A stretch of DNA of 64,000 nt from Promineifilum sp. (GCA_020634335.1 JACKBY010000018.1:1-64000); one strand, 5' to 3'. Counted from the stretch's first letter, positions 26,909-35,104 are shown. Translations and numbers: made by a program. The notes: generated from the letters alone by a model not told the origin.

Positions 26909-28709
26909 CTGCCGGCCGCACCAGCTCCAGGTCGCCAAGGAACAGGTTGCCGCTGGCCGTCCGGTCAAACAGCAGGGCGATCTCGGTCACGTCGGCCAGA
27001 TTAACCCCGGCAAAGTCGGCCAGCGACACGCGGATGGTGGTCATGGGGGAAATGCCGTTAAAAACCGTCCCGAAAAACTCGTCCTCTCGCGTCGTGCCTG
27101 TGGGAAAAACCAGCGCCGGTTCGTCCGCGCGGGTGGCGACGACAGCCGACCGGCCCGCGCCGTCGGTCAGGCGCGCGCTGAGTGCCTGCGGCTTGCCGGG
27201 CACATTGAGCGACGACAGCGGATCGACGGCCGCTCGAAGGCTCAGCGTCGTGTAAGCGCTCAGGTCGCGTGCGCCCGAAGGCAGCTCGAAGCGCAACGCG
27301 CCGCCCGGCCCATCCCAACTGATAACGGCCATGTCGGGGTAGCCGGGCACGAGTACAGTCGGGCGCGCGCATGGCTCGGAGCCGGGATTGCTGGCCGGGG
27401 TAGAGTAGCCCTGCTCGCAGAAATGGGTCGTCAGACCGTCGGCGGCGACAGCACCGCCCAGCAAGTTCGTCGCCAGTTCTTCGGCGCTTGCGGGCACGAA
27501 CAACGGCCGCCGGTCCGCGCCCGCAGCCAGAGTTGACAACTGCGCGGGGTAGCCTAGAAGCTCCGACGGCGCGGGGTCGGTCACGTCCTGGCCCAGCCGC
27601 TCGGCCGCCGCCGACCGGGCAGCCGGATCGTCATCGTAGAGCGTCGTCAGAAAGTCGGCGGCGAAGTCGACCAGGAATTGCCGCTGGGACGCCGGCTCCA
27701 GAAGCGGCTCGCACTCCGGCCGCTCCGGGACGCCGAACGAATCACGAGGCAGGGTCGTATTGAAGGCGTTATGGTTGGCCCCGTCCAGGACGACGCTGGT
27801 CGCGGGCGTGTTGATCGCAGCGTCGCCCAGACGCACTTCCTCATAGAAAAGTTGACCGGCCCCATCGGTGACGTCGCCGTCGCAGCCGGAAATGATGACG
27901 GCCAAGGGCACGTGGGTGCCTTCGGTGCCTATAACGGCGACGGCCGGGGCAATGAGCAACAGTCCGTTTACCGGCCCATAACCGCGCTCGGCGTAGATCG
28001 ATGGCGAATCGAACCCCGGCCCGCCCTCAAAGTCTCCGGCCAGCCAGTTGGCCGCCTCGCCGCCGCGCGAGTGCCCCATGAGCACCAACCGGCTCATGTC
28101 GGCCACACCGTCTAGCGGCAGGCCAAAATCATTGTCGCCGCCGCCGGCCGCCGCGGCCAGCGCCGACAGATGCCGGTCGACGATCTGCTCCAGCCGCTCG
28201 CCGCCCACCGGCTCGCCAAAGCCGAAGGTGTTCTGAGCATTGATGTTGACCGCCAGGGCCACGTAGCCGCGTGCGGCCAGCTCGCGCACCAGATACTCAA
28301 ACCCGGCGTAGTTGTCACGCTCCACGTCGGGGTCGCACGGCCACGCATCCACGCCGGCTTCATTGACAGGGCAGCCGGGATGCGTGCCGTGAAGAATGAG
28401 GACGACTGGAAACGGGGCGTCGCCGGCATTGGGCGCGGCCAGGACGCCGTTGAGCCGCGCGGGCATGTTGCGGAAGCGGCTGTCTTCCGGGAAGTTGGCC
28501 TGGACCAGGATCGTCTCGCCCAGATCATAGAAAACGGCCTTGGGCAGGCCGGTCGTTTCCGGCGCGGCGGTGGCCGGCGCGGCGGTGGGTTGGGCCGCCG
28601 GTTCGTTGGTCAGCGAGATCGTGGGCGTCGACGCGGGGGCATCCACGCGGCAGGCGACGAGCATCATTGCGGCAATCAGTATCGGCAACAGATTATGGTA
28701 CTTCAACAC
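26895..28709 (-). CDS. Lipoprotein alpha/beta hydrolase
   Basis: This 604-residue exported lipoprotein has a signal peptide ending in the lipobox LVAC (Cys20). An alpha/beta-hydrolase domain follows, with LILHGTHPG, the nucleophile elbow GHSRGG (near residue 213) and a late DGANHNAFN segment that supplies a candidate catalytic His. A C-terminal beta-rich domain (about 430-600, with RFELPSGARDLSAYTTLSLR) resembles a carbohydrate-binding or jelly-roll module. It is probably an outer-surface esterase or peptidase. I choose the GTG at 28709 because GGGGAG lies about 7 bases upstream; a TTG at 28733 or 28706 is possible. Substrate unknown. Confidence 0.8.
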   Translation of the reverse strand: MLKYHNLLPILIAAMMLVACRVDAPASTPTISLTNEPAAQPTAAPATAAPETTGLPKAVFYDLGETILVQANFPEDSRFRNMPARLNGVLAAPNAGDAPFPVVLILHGTHPGCPVNEAGVDAWPCDPDVERDNYAGFEYLVRELAARGYVALAVNINAQNTFGFGEPVGGERLEQIVDRHLSALAAAAGGGDNDFGLPLDGVADMSRLVLMGHSRGGEAANWLAGDFEGGPGFDSPSIYAERGYGPVNGLLLIAPAVAVIGTEGTHVPLAVIISGCDGDVTDGAGQLFYEEVRLGDAAINTPATSVVLDGANHNAFNTTLPRDSFGVPERPECEPLLEPASQRQFLVDFAADFLTTLYDDDPAARSAAAERLGQDVTDPAPSELLGYPAQLSTLAAGADRRPLFVPASAEELATNLLGGAVAADGLTTHFCEQGYSTPASNPGSEPCARPTVLVPGYPDMAVISWDGPGGALRFELPSGARDLSAYTTLSLRAAVDPLSSLNVPGKPQALSARLTDGAGRSAVVATRADEPALVFPTGTTREDEFFGTVFNGISPMTTIRVSLADFAGVNLADVTEIALLFDRTASGNLFLGDLELVRPAANDE

Positions 28710-28834
28710 AAATCTCTCCCCTTGGGCGCTCAATGTATTTTCAGGTGTTTGCGGGGCGGATTATAGCAAGAAGCCGGAATAGAAACCGCGCTTTTCCGAG
28801 TAAATCGATTTCTAGGCTTGCAAGCCGTCCGCGT

Positions 28835-28840
28835 TATAAT
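28835..28840 (+). promoter_or_regulatory. -10 element 7 bases before an ATG (leaderless candidate)
   Basis: A perfect TATAAT ends 6 bases before the ATG at 28847, so the expected transcription start coincides with the start codon. There is no Shine-Dalgarno sequence. I see no clear -35. Confidence 0.45.
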
Positions 28841-28846
28841 CCCCCC

Positions 28847-29575
28847 ATGTTCCGCCCGCCCTCCGCAGACCCGACCGAGGCCGTTATCCTTATCTCCGCC
28901 GCCGCCGAATGGCGGCCGGTCCGGGCGCGTTACCCGGCCACCGCAACGGTCTCCACGCCCTACGGTGAAGCCTTCGCCACGGCCGTGGACACACCGGCCG
29001 GCCGTCGCGACGTCGTCTTCCTCCACGGCGGCTGGGGCAAGATCGACGCCGCGGGCAGCGCCCAATACGCCATCGACCGCTGGCGGCCGACGCTGCTGGT
29101 CAACCTGGGCACGTGCGGTGGCTTCGTGGGGGACATCGCCGCCGGGGAAGTGCTGCTGGTCGATTTCACGCTGGTCTACGACATCCTGGAACAGATGGGC
29201 GACCCCGACGAGGCGCTGGCCCACTACGCCACAGAGATCGACCTGTCGTGGCTGCGCGGCCCGCTGCCTCTGCCCGCCCGACGCGAGATGCTCGTCTCGG
29301 CCGACCGCGACATCGTGGCCGGCGAGGTGGCCGGGCTGCGCAGCCGCTTCGGAGCCATCGCCGCCGATTGGGAAAGCGGGGCCATCGCCCATGTGGCCGC
29401 CCGCAACGGAACGCGCTGCCTCATCCTGCGCGCCGTCACCGACCTGGTCTCCCACGACGAGGGCGAAGTTTACGGCCGGCCGGAGTTGTTCGCCGGGCGC
29501 GCCGAAGACGTTATGAACCATCTGCTGGATTCGCTGCCGGGCTGGCTGGCGGCCGGTCTGCCGCCCACGAACTGA
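28847..29575 (+). CDS. Nucleoside phosphorylase/MTA-SAH nucleosidase-family protein
   Basis: This 242-residue protein belongs to the PNP/UDP phosphorylase superfamily. NLGTCGGF near residue 85 corresponds to the phosphate/ribose-binding glycine motif. ADWESGAIAHVAARNGTRCLILRAVTD contains the ribose-contacting Glu and the catalytic Asp typical of methylthioadenosine/S-adenosylhomocysteine nucleosidases. It would split a purine nucleoside in the cytoplasm, most simply in SAM by-product recycling. The ATG at 28847 follows a -10 element directly; the longer upstream ORF overlaps the divergent hydrolase gene and lacks family sequence. Confidence 0.85.
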   Translation: MFRPPSADPTEAVILISAAAEWRPVRARYPATATVSTPYGEAFATAVDTPAGRRDVVFLHGGWGKIDAAGSAQYAIDRWRPTLLVNLGTCGGFVGDIAAGEVLLVDFTLVYDILEQMGDPDEALAHYATEIDLSWLRGPLPLPARREMLVSADRDIVAGEVAGLRSRFGAIAADWESGAIAHVAARNGTRCLILRAVTDLVSHDEGEVYGRPELFAGRAEDVMNHLLDSLPGWLAAGLPPTN

Positions 29576-29637
29576 TCACACGGCGCGATTGTGCCTGCCG
29601 CCGGCGCCGGAGGGCGGGGCCAAACGAGGAGAATACT

Positions 29638-30096
29638 ATGGATTGGCAAATGCAACTGATTTGGGCCGGGCGGCTGGCGCTGGCCGCCGTTCTGGGAGCG
29701 ATCATCGGCTATGAGCGCGAGCGCCGGGGTCGCAGCGCCGGGTTACGCACTTTCGCCGCCGTGTCTCTGGGGTCGTGTCTCTTCTCAATCGTCTCCTACG
29801 TCGTCGTGCCCGGCGGCAACGAGACCACGCGCATCGCGGCCCAGATCGTCACCGGCGTCGGTTTCCTGGGCGCGGGAGTCATCCTCCACGGTCAGAATCA
29901 GGGCCACATCAGTGGCCTGACCACCTCGGCCACCCTGTGGGCGGCCGCCGCCGTGGGCATGGCCGTCGGCTACAACCTGCTGATCCTGGCCGTGGCCGCC
30001 ACGCTGCTGCTGATGCTGTTGCTGCTGCTGCGCCTCATACCCGGCCTGGAACGCCACGCGCCGGATGAGAATTCAACCCACGATCCCGGCGATTGA
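29638..30096 (+). CDS. MgtC/SapB-family membrane protein (copy 1)
   Basis: This is a 152-residue protein with four or five membrane helices. The MgtC signature is clear: RLALAAVLGAIIGYERERRGRSAGLRTF, then GVGFLGAGVILHGQNQGHISGLTTSATLWAAAAVGMAVG. MgtC-family proteins are linked to magnesium homeostasis and membrane stress, but transport itself is not shown for the family. AGGAG precedes the ATG at 29638. The gene lies 62 bases after the nucleosidase and may share its transcript. A paralogue lies at 32206-32691. The long upstream ORF in this frame is a shadow of the nucleosidase. Confidence 0.92.
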   Translation: MDWQMQLIWAGRLALAAVLGAIIGYERERRGRSAGLRTFAAVSLGSCLFSIVSYVVVPGGNETTRIAAQIVTGVGFLGAGVILHGQNQGHISGLTTSATLWAAAAVGMAVGYNLLILAVAATLLLMLLLLLRLIPGLERHAPDENSTHDPGD

Positions 30097-30193
30097 GAAA
30101 AAAGGCCGGACAGGCCGGCGAATCAGGCTCTGTATCAATAGCCTCATTTCGACGGCCTGTGCGGCCCGGTCACATACTATCCGTGTGTAATTC

Positions 30194-31483
30194 CTAATTT
30201 CCGAAGCTGCTCACCACCCCACCCTGCAACAGTTCCAGCGCTCGCAACACCTGCTGGTCCTCCGTGGCCGCCAACTGCTCCGGGGTCAGAGCGCGGGCCG
30301 TGTCCGGCACGATCAATTGTACCGGCCCATTCAGCTCCACCGTCTCGTCGGGCACGATGCCCTGACGCCAGATGACGCGGCCGTTGGGTGTCAGCCACTG
30401 CTCCGTCGCCAGCAGGATGGCCGAGCCGTCCGACAGGGGAAACTCGTTGAGCACCGTGCCCGTGCCGAAAGTCGTCTCGCCCACAAGTGTGGCCCGGCCG
30501 GCGTCCTGCAGCGCGCCGGAAACGATCTCGCTGGCGCTGGCGCTGCCCTGATTGATGAGCACCACGACCGGCAAAGTCGTGGGCCGGGCGTCGCCGGCCA
30601 CGCGCTCCTCGCTCACCTGGCCCTGCGCGTCTTGGCGCAGCACCACGACGCTGTCGGCCGACAGGAATTCGCCGGCCACGGCCACGGCCTCATCCAGCAG
30701 GCCGCCGGGGTTGTTGCGCAGGTCGAAGATGATGCCTGTCGCCCCCTGTGCCTCGGCCGCGCCGATGGCTGCAGCCAGGTCTTCACCCACGCCGCGGCTG
30801 AAGCCGGCGATGCGGGCCTGGGCGATAGTCGTGCCCGGCAACATGGCCCAGGACACGTTTTGCAATTCGATGCGCGCCCGCTCGATGGTCAGGGTCACGT
30901 TCTCGCCTGTCTCCGGGTCAAAGAAGGTGATCGTTACCGGCGTGCCCGCCGGCCCGAGGATATGGCTGATGACTTCCTGGAGAGTCAGCCCGGCCATATC
31001 CTGGCCGTCTACCTCCAGCACGATGTAGCCCGGCTGCACGCCCATCGCCTGCGCGGGAGAGTTGTCTATGGGGCTGACGACGGTGACGAAGCCGTCGCGC
31101 ATCTCGACGTAGGCGCCGATACCCTCGAATTCGCCGGCCATGCTATTGCGCTGTTCCTCGACCATGACCGGTGTCATGAAGCGGCTGTGGCCGGTATCAC
31201 CCAGGATTTCGACCATACCGGCCAGCGCGCCGTCTTGCAGCCGCGCGGTAGTGGCCGCGTCCTGGTCTACGTAGTGGTTCTGGATGATGCCGCGCGCCTC
31301 CTCCAGCAGGGCCTCGTTAAAACCCTCGGCGTTATTGCCGAAGACGAAGCCCCGCAAGGCCACGCGATCGAAAATGATGCCGCCGACGAAAAGCAGCACC
31401 AGCAGGATCGCCAAAAGGACGCCGCTCAGCCACGCCGAGGAGCGCCCGCCTGTTTGCCGGGTTGGTTTGTCTTCACTCTGCAA
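30194..31483 (-). CDS. S41-family C-terminal processing protease-like protein, lacking the catalytic Lys
   Basis: This 429-residue protein has one N-terminal membrane helix (about 18-42), a PDZ domain (about 120-205, PAQAMGVQPGYIVLEVDGQDM) and an S41 protease domain with NQGSASASEIVSGALQDAGRA carrying the nucleophile Ser. In CtpA/Tsp proteins the general base Lys lies in TFGKGxVQ; here the segment reads TFGTGTVL, so both the Lys and the downstream Gln are replaced. It is either inactive or uses another base. The start is a TTG at 31483 preceded by GGAAGG. Confidence 0.85.
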   Translation of the reverse strand: MQSEDKPTRQTGGRSSAWLSGVLLAILLVLLFVGGIIFDRVALRGFVFGNNAEGFNEALLEEARGIIQNHYVDQDAATTARLQDGALAGMVEILGDTGHSRFMTPVMVEEQRNSMAGEFEGIGAYVEMRDGFVTVVSPIDNSPAQAMGVQPGYIVLEVDGQDMAGLTLQEVISHILGPAGTPVTITFFDPETGENVTLTIERARIELQNVSWAMLPGTTIAQARIAGFSRGVGEDLAAAIGAAEAQGATGIIFDLRNNPGGLLDEAVAVAGEFLSADSVVVLRQDAQGQVSEERVAGDARPTTLPVVVLINQGSASASEIVSGALQDAGRATLVGETTFGTGTVLNEFPLSDGSAILLATEQWLTPNGRVIWRQGIVPDETVELNGPVQLIVPDTARALTPEQLAATEDQQVLRALELLQGGVVSSFGN

Positions 31484-31508
31484 TGAGTACCTTCCTTTTC
31501 GATGCGAT

Positions 31509-31600
31509 CACAAAGTCCGGAGCAGGTTCAGGCGATGAACAAAGGTCAGTCAACAGGCAATAGGAGTTTGGATGGGAAAAACCCTGCCCCGGACTTTGTG
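31509..31600. repeat. Inverted repeat with 12-bp arms
   Basis: CACAAAGTCCGG (31509-31520) and its exact reverse complement (31589-31600) are separated by 68 bases. After one mismatch the arms continue with GCAGG. It lies in the 31484-31761 spacer between two minus-strand genes. The short ORFs crossing it are not convincing, so a structured RNA or a mobile-element remnant is possible. Confidence 0.5.
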
Positions 31601-31686
31601 AATGAACGTTTACAGAATACTATAACGCTTAGCACGGCGTCCTTAAGGGCAGATGTGGCGCAGCTTATGGGAACCTTAAGGAAGAA

Positions 31687-31718
31687 ATGACGAATGACGA
31701 ATGACGAGTGACGAATGA
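31687..31718. repeat. Tandem heptanucleotide repeat (ATGACGA)n
   Basis: Four head-to-tail units, three identical and one GTGACGA, run between the S41 gene and the RAM-domain gene. The unit is a rotation of the reverse complement of the one at 26890-26908. Confidence 0.65.
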
Positions 31719-31761
31719 AGAAGGCTCGCCCACTGACTAGCTGACTTGCTATCCACACCCC

Positions 31762-32040
31762 CTACTCCATCCCCAGGGAAAACATACTCTCCAGATCATG
31801 GCGGGAGAAGGCGCGGAACGCGATGAGCGTCTCGGAATAAGTGATGCCCTCGAGCGTGAGCATGTGCTCGGTGACAAGCTCGGCCAGAGTCTCGTTGTCC
31901 CGCACGCGCAGGATGGCGACCAGATCGTATTGGCCGCCCACCGAGTAGACCTCGGCCACGCCGTTCAATGCCGCCAGTTGCTGGGCCACGTCGTTGATCA
32001 ACCCGCGGCCAACCTTGAGCAATACCACTGAATTCACCAT
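31762..32040 (-). CDS. Stand-alone Lrp/AsnC ligand-binding (RAM) domain protein
   Basis: This 92-residue protein is a complete RAM domain without the helix-turn-helix of Lrp/AsnC regulators: VNSVVLLKVGRGLINDVAQQLAALNGVAEVYSVGGQYDLVAILRV and ITYSETLIAFRAFSRHDLESMF. Such free-standing RAM proteins usually form octamers and may bind amino acids. They either modulate a DNA-binding Lrp or act alone. A CAGGAG ribosome-binding site precedes the ATG. The ligand is unknown. Confidence 0.92.
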   Translation of the reverse strand: MVNSVVLLKVGRGLINDVAQQLAALNGVAEVYSVGGQYDLVAILRVRDNETLAELVTEHMLTLEGITYSETLIAFRAFSRHDLESMFSLGME

Positions 32041-32205
32041 ATCGCCACGCTCCTGATGTGTGTTGCACTTTATTGTATCATGGTCGCGGCTGTCGTCCGA
32101 TGATTAAAACGGGACGAAAATCCGGCCGCGCCCCCGCCCTGGGCCGCCGATCGATGGTAACATAAGCCTCTCATCAACCACAAAACAACTCCGAGGAGGC
32201 TATTT

Positions 32206-32691
32206 ATGGAACTCGCCATGCAAACACAATTCGATCTGGGGCTGCGGCTGCTGGCGGCCGTGGCGCTGGGTGGCATCATCGGCCTGGAACGCGAGCGGCG
32301 CGGCCATGCCGCCGGGCTGGGCACGTTCGCTCTGGTCACGCTGGGGGCTTGCGTCTTCAGCCTGATTTCCGATCTGGTGTTCAGCGCCTCGTCGGATAAC
32401 ACGCGCATCGCTTCGGGCGTCGTCGAGGGTATCAGCTTTCTGGGCGCGGGGATCATCATTCAGGGCCGAGGCGGCGTGAGCGGGCTGACCACGGCCGCGG
32501 CCCTGTGGGCCACGGCCGCCGTCGGCATGCTGGTCGGCTATGGCCTCTACGTGCTGGCCATCATGACCACGGCCGCCGTGCTGCTGATCCTGGTCATCCG
32601 CCACATCGGGCCAATCGCCCACACGCTGGAGGAAATCCGCGACGACGACGAGCCGGCCGGCCTGCGTGTGAACAGCGAATCCGCCGGCTGA
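32206..32691 (+). CDS. MgtC/SapB-family membrane protein (copy 2)
   Basis: This 161-residue protein is a paralogue of the 29638-30096 product: LRLLAAVALGGIIGLERERRGHAAGLGTF, GISFLGAGIIIQGRGGVSGLTTAAALWATAAVGMLVGYGLYV. The three membrane blocks align throughout; only the loop GRGGVS differs in length from the other copy's GQNQGHIS. A strong GAGGAGG ribosome-binding site precedes the ATG. Its role in magnesium or stress physiology is inferred from the family. Confidence 0.92.
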   Translation: MELAMQTQFDLGLRLLAAVALGGIIGLERERRGHAAGLGTFALVTLGACVFSLISDLVFSASSDNTRIASGVVEGISFLGAGIIIQGRGGVSGLTTAAALWATAAVGMLVGYGLYVLAIMTTAAVLLILVIRHIGPIAHTLEEIRDDDEPAGLRVNSESAG

Positions 32692-32707
32692 AAACGGCGC
32701 GGTCGCC

Positions 32708-33625
32708 CTAGTACATCTCCGGCACAAACGTCTGCTGGTCAATCGGCGGCCGAATGTAGCTGCTGGAGGTTTGGCGGGGCGGCAACGCCATCGGCGGCGG
32801 CAAGATGTCCTCGTAGGGAATCTGGCTCAGGATGTGGCTGATGCAGTTGAGCCGGGCGCGCTTCTTGTCGTCGGCGTTGACTACGTACCATGGCGATTGC
32901 TTGGTGTCCGTGAAGTCAAACATGCGATCCTTGGCTTGCGAATATTCCACCCACATGTCGCGCGATTTGATATCCATGGGGCTCAGCTTCCAGCGGCGCT
33001 TGGGGTCGGCCGCGCGTTGTTGGAAGCGCCGCTCCTGCTCCTCATCGCTAACGGAAAACCAGTATTTGAGCAGGATCATCCCTGACCGCATCAGCATCCG
33101 CTCGAACTGTGGGCAGGAGGCCATGAACTCGCGGTATTCAGCTTCCGTGCAGAAGCCCTGGACATATTCGGTAATGGCTCGCGTATACCAGCTGCGGTCA
33201 AACAGGCACACCTCGCCCGCCGCCGGCAGCTCGGCCACCCAGCGCTGGAAGTACCATTGCGACTTTTCGCGGTTATTGGGGATGCCCAGAGCGACAACGC
33301 GGATGACGCGGGGGTTGGTGCTCTCGGTGATGCGCTTGATGGTGCCGCCCTTGCCGGCCGCGTCGCGCCCCTCGAAGACGATGCCGACGCGCAAGCCCTT
33401 CTCCTTGACCCAATACTGGAGCTTGACCAGTTCTTCCTGGAGCCGCAGCATCTCCGACTCATAGAAGCCGCGCTTGAGCTTGCCCGACGCCCCATAGCGC
33501 TCCTCATCGCCGCCGTCGTCTGCCTCGGCTGCGACCTCCTGGGTCGCCTCGTCCGGCGCGCCGCGCTCCACAACGATATTCTCATCCTCTTCCGCTTTGG
33601 TCTTTTTCTTGTCCTTTTTGCCCAT
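32708..33625 (-). CDS. ppk2: Polyphosphate kinase 2 (PPK2)
   Basis: This 305-residue enzyme of the PPK2 family transfers phosphate between polyphosphate and nucleotides. Walker A is GRDAAGKGG (86-94), with the family residues KRITES and NPR just after it. The lid region is FDRSWYTRAITEYVQGFC and the Walker B side is shown by LFDRSWY. WKLSPMDIKSRDMWVEYSQAKDRMF is characteristic of the family. The N-terminal 45 residues are Lys/Glu-rich and probably disordered. I start at MGKKDKKK (33625); the upstream extension is composed of shadow sequence. Class I (polyphosphate to NTP/NDP) is likely but not proven. Confidence 0.92.
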   Translation of the reverse strand: MGKKDKKKTKAEEDENIVVERGAPDEATQEVAAEADDGGDEERYGASGKLKRGFYESEMLRLQEELVKLQYWVKEKGLRVGIVFEGRDAAGKGGTIKRITESTNPRVIRVVALGIPNNREKSQWYFQRWVAELPAAGEVCLFDRSWYTRAITEYVQGFCTEAEYREFMASCPQFERMLMRSGMILLKYWFSVSDEEQERRFQQRAADPKRRWKLSPMDIKSRDMWVEYSQAKDRMFDFTDTKQSPWYVVNADDKKRARLNCISHILSQIPYEDILPPPMALPPRQTSSSYIRPPIDQQTFVPEMY

Positions 33626-33894
33626 GCTGCGCCTCCGTCCTGTGGCGCAAGTTCCCTGACTTGCGTCTGCCCGCTTTGCCCTGTAACAATGGTTTCTCAA
33701 CCGGCGAGCGTAGCCCGAGTCAACCTCCCCGGGCCACACGGCCGTTTCCGAAATCTGCTCATGTTTTACCCTATTTGGAGATTGGATGGTAGCAAACAGC
33801 GTGCAGCAAACAAGGGACGGGGCCAATCGTTCGCGGCCGGCCATTGGGTCGGTCGTAGTCCGTCCTACACCCCAAAAATAGGCAAAATTGCCAT

Positions 33895-33923
33895 TTGACA
33901 CAGGGTTGCCCATTCGTTATAGT
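33895..33923 (+). promoter_or_regulatory. Near-consensus sigma-70-type promoter
   Basis: TTGACA (33895-33900), a 17-base spacer and TATAGT (33918-33923) make this the best-matching promoter in the window. Transcription would start near 33930 and run into the terminator at 33967-34001. Confidence 0.75.
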
Positions 33924-33929
33924 ACAGTT

Positions 33930-34001
33930 TGACTGGTGTGAGTAGTTGCTCGGATGGGAAACACAGCCGCCAGGACTTCCTAAAGTCGCGGCGGTTTTTT
34001 T
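33930..34001 (+). ncRNA. Predicted short leader RNA or attenuator upstream of slyD-like gene
   Basis: Between the promoter and the intrinsic terminator, a transcript of about 70 bases would be made. It could be a stand-alone small RNA or an attenuated leader whose read-through expresses the SlyD-like and RNA-binding protein genes. I recognise no known riboswitch class in it. The start is inferred from the promoter spacing. Confidence 0.4.
33967..34001 (+). terminator. Intrinsic terminator in the leader
   Basis: The stem pairs CCGCC and GACTT blocks (12 positions with two central mismatches) around the loop CCTA. A run of seven T follows at 33995-34001. It lies about 60 bases upstream of the SlyD-like start codon. 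Confidence 0.65.
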
Positions 34002-34061
34002 ATTCGGGCAGGTCACGACGTTGCGTCGATTTTTAGGCATACACCAGGTCGGGAGATCTGT

Positions 34062-34574
34062 TTGACGAAGGATTTGTTGGACGAGAATGTGGCCGTGGCC
34101 GACGGCCTCGTAGTCAGTTTGGCGTATACATTGCGCCTTGATGATGGTGAGGAGATTGATTCGGCCGCCGCTGATGACCCCCTAGTTTACTTGCACGGCG
34201 CCCAAAACATCATTCCTGGACTGGAGCAAGCCCTGACGGGCCTCAAGGTCGGCGACGCTCGCACGGTGAGCGTCAACGCGATCGACGCCTATGGTGACGT
34301 CGACACGGACGCTTTTGAGTTGGTGCCCTATGACGCTTTCCCGGCCGACGTCGACCTGGAAGAGGGCATGGGCTTACGCATGGTTGACGAGAGCACGGGC
34401 CGCCAGGTGGATGCCTACATCTCGGAGCTGACCGATGACGGCGCGCTCCTCGATATGAATCACCCCCTCGCCGGAGAAACCCTGCATTTTGATGTTGAGA
34501 TCGTTGGTTTACGCCGGGCGACATCGGATGAAATCGCCCACGGGCATGCCCATAACGCAGATCACACACACTAG
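34062..34574 (+). CDS. SlyD-like FKBP-type peptidyl-prolyl isomerase
   Basis: This 170-residue SlyD-family protein combines an FKBP fold with an inserted-flap chaperone domain. LSLAYTLRLDDGEEIDS, LVYLHGAQNIIPGLEQALTGLKVGD and YGDVD.DAFELVPYDAFP match the family. The tail HGHAHNADHTH is a short His-rich, potential metal-binding segment as in SlyD. It would assist protein folding and could bind nickel. The start is a TTG at 34062 with GGGAG upstream. The RRM gene follows after 26 bases, which suggests co-transcription. Confidence 0.88.
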   Translation: MTKDLLDENVAVADGLVVSLAYTLRLDDGEEIDSAAADDPLVYLHGAQNIIPGLEQALTGLKVGDARTVSVNAIDAYGDVDTDAFELVPYDAFPADVDLEEGMGLRMVDESTGRQVDAYISELTDDGALLDMNHPLAGETLHFDVEIVGLRRATSDEIAHGHAHNADHTH

Positions 34575-34600
34575 TTCATTTTGGGGTTTTAAAAGGAAAG

Positions 34601-35011
34601 ATGAAAAAGCTTTACGTTGGTAATTTGCCGTTTGACACGGATGAAGAGCAGGTTCGCGAATTGTTCTCCACCTACGGAGATGTGCGCCAGGTCGATATGA
34701 TCAACGACCGCGACACCGGCCGCTTCCGCGGCTTCTGCTTTGTAGCCATGGACAATTCCGAGGCGGACGCGGCCATCAATGCCCTGAACGGGTATTCTTT
34801 TGGCGGTCGTCCATTGAAGGTGAACGAAGCCAAACCACGCGAAGAACGCCCCAGCGGTTCCGGCGGTGGCCGCGGCGGCTACAACAGCGGCGGCGGCGGC
34901 CGGGGTGGTTATGGAGGCGGCGGCGGCCGGTCGGACCGGTCGGACAACCGCAATCGCGGCGGCGGTGGTGGCTACAATCAGAACCGCAACAGCGATCGCA
35001 ACGGCTGGTAG
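34601..35011 (+). CDS. RRM RNA-binding protein with glycine-rich tail
   Basis: This 136-residue protein has one complete RNA-recognition motif: RNP2 LYVGNL (4-9) and RNP1 RGFCFVAM. A glycine/arginine-rich disordered tail follows (GGGRGGY-type repeats, about 88-136). The plan matches the Rbp proteins of cyanobacteria and other bacteria, which are often cold-induced RNA chaperones. AAAGGAAAG precedes the ATG. It is probably co-transcribed with the SlyD-like gene. RNA targets are unknown. Confidence 0.93.
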   Translation: MKKLYVGNLPFDTDEEQVRELFSTYGDVRQVDMINDRDTGRFRGFCFVAMDNSEADAAINALNGYSFGGRPLKVNEAKPREERPSGSGGGRGGYNSGGGGRGGYGGGGGRSDRSDNRNRGGGGGYNQNRNSDRNGW

Positions 35012-35067
35012 CGGCCTATCAGTGTAGATGAATTGAACTGTCAGACGGCGTAGACCATATCATCCAG

Positions 35068-35104
35068 ACGGTGGTTGTCGGGTAACCGGCATCCACCGTT
35101 TTTT
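35068..35104 (+). terminator. Intrinsic terminator after the RRM gene
   Basis: ACGGTGG pairs with CCACCGT, and after a one-base bulge TGTCGG pairs with CCGGCA around a GTAA loop. A run of Ts follows at 35099-35104. This ends the slyD-like/rbp unit before the convergent MFS gene. Confidence 0.75.

Larger units (their letters stand above)
33626..34061. other. Intergenic region with a leader-type promoter and terminator
   Basis: This 436-base spacer lies between PPK2 (minus) and the SlyD-like gene (plus). The right half holds a near-consensus promoter and an intrinsic terminator ahead of the SlyD-like gene. An 89-codon minus-strand ORF here lies over the leader and is not credible as a gene. 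Confidence 0.55.

Noticed and set aside
31502..31690. 62-codon ORF in the spacer after the S41-like gene
   Set aside because: It overlaps an inverted repeat and shows no family-like sequence or ribosome-binding site.
33771..34040. 89-codon minus-strand ORF upstream of the slyD-like gene
   Set aside because: It runs antisense across a strong promoter and terminator, and has no recognisable sequence.
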